Of a stretch of DNA of 64,000 bases, positions 60,702 through 64,000 are shown piece after piece. Below the pieces are notes generated by a model. It was not told the origin of the DNA and searched no databases. It saw only the letters and a list, made by a program, of their open reading frames with translations. Source of the DNA: Desulforapulum autotrophicum (GTDB lineage Bacteria > Desulfobacterota > Desulfobacteria > Desulfobacterales > Desulfolunaceae); NCBI GenBank assembly GCA_020723285.1, contig DYJE01000003.1:85924-149923 (forward strand), given 5' to 3'. Within the stretch, counting starts at the first letter, position 1, and each line of letters starts with the position of its first letter. The translations under genes were made by a program, and so were the position numbers.

Positions 60702-61865
60702 ATGGACATGCCCCTGGGTGATGGTGTAGCGTATCAGCAGTATTTCGGAATTGAGCACTCCATGCTCAGAAAAGCGGTCCGGGATCTGGTCAGAAAAGAA
60801 ATCCTTCCCCATATCAACGACTGGGAAGAGGCGGGTGAATTCCCCCTTTCCCTTTATGAACAGGCCGGAAAGCTCGGATTTCTCGGAGTGGGTTATCCCG
60901 AAGATATGGGAGGGACTCCAGGGGACGTTTTTCTGACCATCGTCCTTAACGAAGAACTGATGCGTTCGGGCTCGGGAGGTCTGGCTGCGAGCCTCGGTTC
61001 CCACAGTATCGCACTGCCACCCATCGTCAGAAAAGGGACGAAAGAACAGATCGAACGCTTCGTGAAACCGGTGCTACAAGGCAAGCGCGTCGCAGCCCTG
61101 GGTGTCACCGAACCTTCCGGGGGCTCGGATGTGGCCAATCTCAAAACCACGGCGGTCAGGCACGGGGATCATTATGTGGTGAACGGCAGTAAAACCTTCA
61201 TTACCAGCGGTGTCCGGGCGGACCAGCTCACCTGCGCGGTGCGCACCGGAGGCGATGGTGCCCACGGTATCAGTTTTCTGGTCATCGAGCGTGACACACC
61301 GGGTTATAAAACATCGGACAAACTTAAAAAAACAGGCTGGTGGGCGTCGGATACGGCGGAGATCTATTTTGACGACTGCAAGGTTCCCGTGGAAAACCTC
61401 ATCGGCGAAGAGAACAAGGGCTTCTACATCATCATGGAAAATTTTCAGATGGAGAGGCTTCAGCTCAGCGTCATGGCCAACATGACCGCCCAGCTCGCCT
61501 ATGAAGAGTCACTTTTATACGCCAGACAGCGTGACGCTTTTGGCAAGAAACTCAAAGGATTCCAGGTTATCCGACATAAGCTGGCCGAGATGGCCACCCT
61601 CGTCGAAGTCAGTCGGGAGTTCACCTACCGGGTGGCCGCAAAAATCAACGCCGGTGAAAACCAGGTGAAGGAAGTATCCATGGCCAAGAATTTTGCATGC
61701 AGCGTCAGCGACAAAGTGACCTATGATGCGGTGCAGATTTTAGGCGGTTATGGTTACATGCGCGGATCCATGGTGGAAAGACTGTACAGGGACAACCGGA
61801 TTCTTTCCATCGGGGGTGGTACCACAGAAATCATGCGCGAAATCATCTCGGCGCATATTCTATGA
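60702..61865 (+). CDS. Acyl-CoA dehydrogenase
   Basis: This is a 387-residue acyl-CoA dehydrogenase with all standard marks: ALGVTEPSGGSDVANLKTTAV (~130-150; core TEPSGGSD), VNGSKTFITSG (~160-170), QILGGYGYMRGSMVERLYRDNRI (~345-367; core GGYGY) and GGTTEIMREIISAHIL at the end. AAAGGA precedes ATG 60702; the frame extends upstream without a better site. The usual catalytic-glutamate loop lies in GGGTTEIM. Substrate chain length cannot be told. Confidence 0.92.
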   Translation: MDMPLGDGVAYQQYFGIEHSMLRKAVRDLVRKEILPHINDWEEAGEFPLSLYEQAGKLGFLGVGYPEDMGGTPGDVFLTIVLNEELMRSGSGGLAASLGSHSIALPPIVRKGTKEQIERFVKPVLQGKRVAALGVTEPSGGSDVANLKTTAVRHGDHYVVNGSKTFITSGVRADQLTCAVRTGGDGAHGISFLVIERDTPGYKTSDKLKKTGWWASDTAEIYFDDCKVPVENLIGEENKGFYIIMENFQMERLQLSVMANMTAQLAYEESLLYARQRDAFGKKLKGFQVIRHKLAEMATLVEVSREFTYRVAAKINAGENQVKEVSMAKNFACSVSDKVTYDAVQILGGYGYMRGSMVERLYRDNRILSIGGGTTEIMREIISAHIL

Positions 61866-62160
61866 TTCAAACGTCGCGACGAAGGCCTTCACGGCATGCG
61901 TAACGATATATTTCTGATTTTATAATTCATTCTTTCGCGACCTTTTTGAAAAAGGGTGTTTTTTGAAAGCGGTGTTGAACTGTTTGTTGATGACATCATT
62001 TAATTGCATCAAATGATGTAAATCTGTGATTGACATGCTGGAGAATTTGTATTACGTCTTGTCCAGCAAATGATGGAATACAATGTTGTAGGATCTGTGA
62101 TGGAGCTTATCGAATGAAAAGGCTCATCTGAACAAAACGACGGAGAGGGAGGTTTTTGAA
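61866..62160. other. Non-coding spacer
   Basis: This 295-bp AT-rich stretch between the acyl-CoA dehydrogenase and the MaoC-type gene holds no convincing gene. Short inverted parts such as CATCATTTAATTGCATCAAATGATG (around 61994-62018) could be an operator; no clear terminator is seen. GAGAGGGAGG just before 62161 serves as the next ribosome site. Confidence 0.5.
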
Positions 62161-63009
62161 ATGGCCTTGAACATGGACGCCCTTGGCAAAACCATTGGAC
62201 CGATCATGAAAGATTACAGCTGGAAGGATGTCGCGATTTACGCGCTGGGCGTGGGTGCGGGATTCGATGATATCGAGTATTGCTGGGAAAGGAAACTCAA
62301 GGTGATTCCCACCTTTTCCATTGCATCGATTTTTGAGTTTCTGGGTCATGTGGGCATCAATTCCGGGATGAACCTCGCGGGGATTCTCCATGGAGAACAG
62401 GAACTGATTTTTCATAAGCCCATTCCCGTGTCCGGAAGCTTCACCACGGAAGGCCGTATAGCCCATTACTATGACAAGGGGCCGGGCAAGGGCGCATTGA
62501 TCATTGCCGAAAGTGACACATGCGGTGAGGACGGTGCAAAACTTTTCTCCAGCGTTCTTACGGTTTTTTCGCGGTTTGACGGTGGCTTCGGCGGGGAAAA
62601 CGCACCTAAAAAGGAACGTGAATATCCCGACCGGGCACCGGATTTCACGGTGGAGGAAATGCCTTCGCAGAACCAGCCCCTGTTGTACAGACTTTCAGGT
62701 GATCTTTTCGATGTTCATGTGGATAAGGAATTCGCCACCATGGTCGGATTTGAGCGGCCCATCATGCACGGGCTCTGCACCCTGGGATTTGCCTGTCGCG
62801 CCCTTTTGAACTCACTCTGTCCCGGTGAGCCGGAAAAAGCGCGGCGTCTGGCCTGCCGTTTTTCCAAACCTCTTTATCCCGGCCATCCCATCAGGACATC
62901 CATCTGGAAAACAGGCGACGGCACCGCATGCTGGAGCACGGAAAATACGGCAACCGGAGAAACAGTCATATCCCAGGGGATTTTTGAGTTTGGCGACGTG
63001 CCTGCATAA
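62161..63009 (+). CDS. MaoC-type double-hotdog enoyl-CoA hydratase
   Basis: This is a 282-residue protein with two hotdog domains, like the hydratase 2 domain of peroxisomal multifunctional enzymes. The active-site segment is YRLSGDLFDVHVDKEFATMVGFERPIMHGLCTLGFACRA (~175-213; core GDLFDVHVD). Relatives usually read GDxNPLHxD; here the Asp and His remain but Asn-Pro is Phe-Asp. It would hydrate trans-2-enoyl-CoA to (R)-3-hydroxyacyl-CoA. It stands between two acyl-CoA dehydrogenases, the enzymes that make its substrate. Confidence 0.87.
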   Translation: MALNMDALGKTIGPIMKDYSWKDVAIYALGVGAGFDDIEYCWERKLKVIPTFSIASIFEFLGHVGINSGMNLAGILHGEQELIFHKPIPVSGSFTTEGRIAHYYDKGPGKGALIIAESDTCGEDGAKLFSSVLTVFSRFDGGFGGENAPKKEREYPDRAPDFTVEEMPSQNQPLLYRLSGDLFDVHVDKEFATMVGFERPIMHGLCTLGFACRALLNSLCPGEPEKARRLACRFSKPLYPGHPIRTSIWKTGDGTACWSTENTATGETVISQGIFEFGDVPA

Positions 63010-63056
63010 AGGTTTTCTGACGTTCAGTTCAATTTTCAGTGTTGAGGAGATTAACC

Positions 63057-64000
63057 ATGATTGAATTCAATAAATCACAGAAACAGATTCAAAAGGCCGT
63101 TCGATCATTCGCCAAAGGCGAATTTGAAAAAGAGCGGGTGCTCGAACTGGACAGGACAGGGGAGTATCCTTCGGCCATCCATGCCAAGGCCGCTGAGCTG
63201 GGATTCATAGGGATCCATTTCCCGGAGACTTATTCCGGCGGGGGGCTGGGGTTCGTGGAACAGGCCCTCGTGGCCGAGGAACTTTGCGCGGCGGATTCCA
63301 GTTTCGGTATCACGCTGACCATGGCCGGTTACGGTGCCGAGTGTATTTTACGGTTCGGTTCCGATGAGCAGAAGGAAGCGTTTCTTCCCGGTGTGGTGGA
63401 AGGCCGGACTCATTGTGGGGCCGCTTTCACCGAGCCGGGCAACGGTTATGACATCACGAAACTGTCGGCAGTTGCCGTCATGAAAAACGGAAATTATGTC
63501 ATCACCGGCAGGAAAACCGGGGTGGTGAACGGGCTCAACGCCGGTTTTTATATTGTGTTATGCCAGACCGATCTCATGGCCCAGCCTTTCACTTCAGGGT
63601 CGTCACTTTTCATTGTGGAGGCAGACCGGAAAGGGCTCGTCATTGAAAATGCTGGGGAACGTCTGAGCCTCAACATGATGTCCACGGCGAACATCATCTT
63701 CGACCAGGTGGAGATTCCCGCGGCCAATCTTATCGGAGAGGCGGGAAAAGGATACGACTACGTCCAGAAATTTCTTGCCGAAAGCCGGCTTCTGGCAGCG
63801 GCCCAGGCCCTTGGTGTGGCAAGGGGCGCTTACGAACGGGCCATGTTCCATATCAAGAACAGGGAACAGTTCAACCGGCCCATCGGCGTCTTCCAGGCAG
63901 TGCGTCATAAAATCGCGGACATGGCGGCCCAAATCGCCGTGGCCCGTCTTGTGACATACGATTCGGCCCAGGTATTTGACAACGGGGCCGGAGACGCTGC
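63057..64000 (+). CDS. Acyl-CoA dehydrogenase (3' end outside window)
   Basis: The frame is open from ATG 63057, with GAGGAG upstream, to the window edge, giving 314 codons. It starts MIEFNKSQKQIQKAVRSF, as acyl-CoA dehydrogenases do. AAELGFIGIHFPETYSGGGLGF (~46-67), CGAAFTEPGNGYDITKL (~120-136; core FTEPGNGYD) and FDQVEIPAANLIGEAGKG (~216-233) are typical. The C-terminal FAD and catalytic parts are cut off. It forms a small cluster with the MaoC-type hydratase 48 bp upstream. Confidence 0.9.
   Translation, partial: MIEFNKSQKQIQKAVRSFAKGEFEKERVLELDRTGEYPSAIHAKAAELGFIGIHFPETYSGGGLGFVEQALVAEELCAADSSFGITLTMAGYGAECILRFGSDEQKEAFLPGVVEGRTHCGAAFTEPGNGYDITKLSAVAVMKNGNYVITGRKTGVVNGLNAGFYIVLCQTDLMAQPFTSGSSLFIVEADRKGLVIENAGERLSLNMMSTANIIFDQVEIPAANLIGEAGKGYDYVQKFLAESRLLAAAQALGVARGAYERAMFHIKNREQFNRPIGVFQAVRHKIADMAAQIAVARLVTYDSAQVFDNGAGDA

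Overview
The window reads as chromosome of a Gram-negative anaerobe, most likely a Desulfobacterota (Desulfobacterales-like) sulfate-reducer relative. The support is a futalosine-type menaquinone cluster, a sigma-54 controlled multiheme cytochrome operon, a near-complete anaerobic (early cobalt insertion) cobalamin operon with a B12 riboswitch, and many acyl-CoA dehydrogenase genes. I saw no rRNA, tRNA or CRISPR array.

Layout. 1-4.3 kb: a partial acidic repeat protein, a ParA-like ATPase with a deviant P-loop and its small partner, a coiled-coil zinc-ribbon protein and a hotdog thioesterase. 4.8-9.0 kb: mqnE-mqnC-mqnX-mqnA, early steps of futalosine menaquinone synthesis. 9.0-15.0 kb: a PAS/sigma-54 activator divergent from an operon of an outer-membrane beta-barrel protein, a small cytochrome with a one-cysteine haem motif, a membrane-anchored octahaem cytochrome and a di-haem cytochrome b. 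A consensus -24/-12 promoter and palindromic upstream sites lie between them. 15.6-23.2 kb: an AT-rich island that looks like an azole-forming RiPP (TOMM/LAP) cluster. It holds a TcmP-like methyltransferase, a ThiF-like partner protein, a YcaO cyclodehydratase, a SagB-type dehydrogenase, a GNAT-like protein and an HExxH/TPR putative protease. A 31-codon gene on the opposite strand, with its own RBS and terminator, encodes a peptide with seven consecutive serines after LAGG. This is the most interesting system here.

23.2-37.2 kb: an amidase, a frameshifted membrane sensor, a beta-oxidation-like operon (thiolase, two acyl-CoA dehydrogenases, acyl-CoA ligase, ferredoxin-nitroreductase) next to a TetR gene, a receiver-histidine kinase, and a large secreted PKD protein. 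37.4-55.8 kb: cobalamin riboswitch and terminator, btuCD, a C_GCAxxG_C_C protein, btuF, then cbiA, C, L, D, ET, F, G, H, cobO, cbiP, cobU, cobS and cobD. This locus is full of intergenic repeats: a 145-bp MITE-like element with perfect 17-bp ends, a nested insertion with an apparent 7-bp duplication, and a REP-associated tyrosine transposase between two copies of its palindromic element. cbiK, cbiJ and cbiB are not in the window.

55.8-64 kb: a lipoprotein, a GDP-mannose pyrophosphorylase/phosphomannose isomerase, YqgE, a SprA-like metalloprotease-motif protein, a TIGR03084-like protein, and acyl-CoA dehydrogenase and MaoC-type hydratase genes running off the right edge.

Functions are assigned from motifs and family resemblance by eye; no database search was run.
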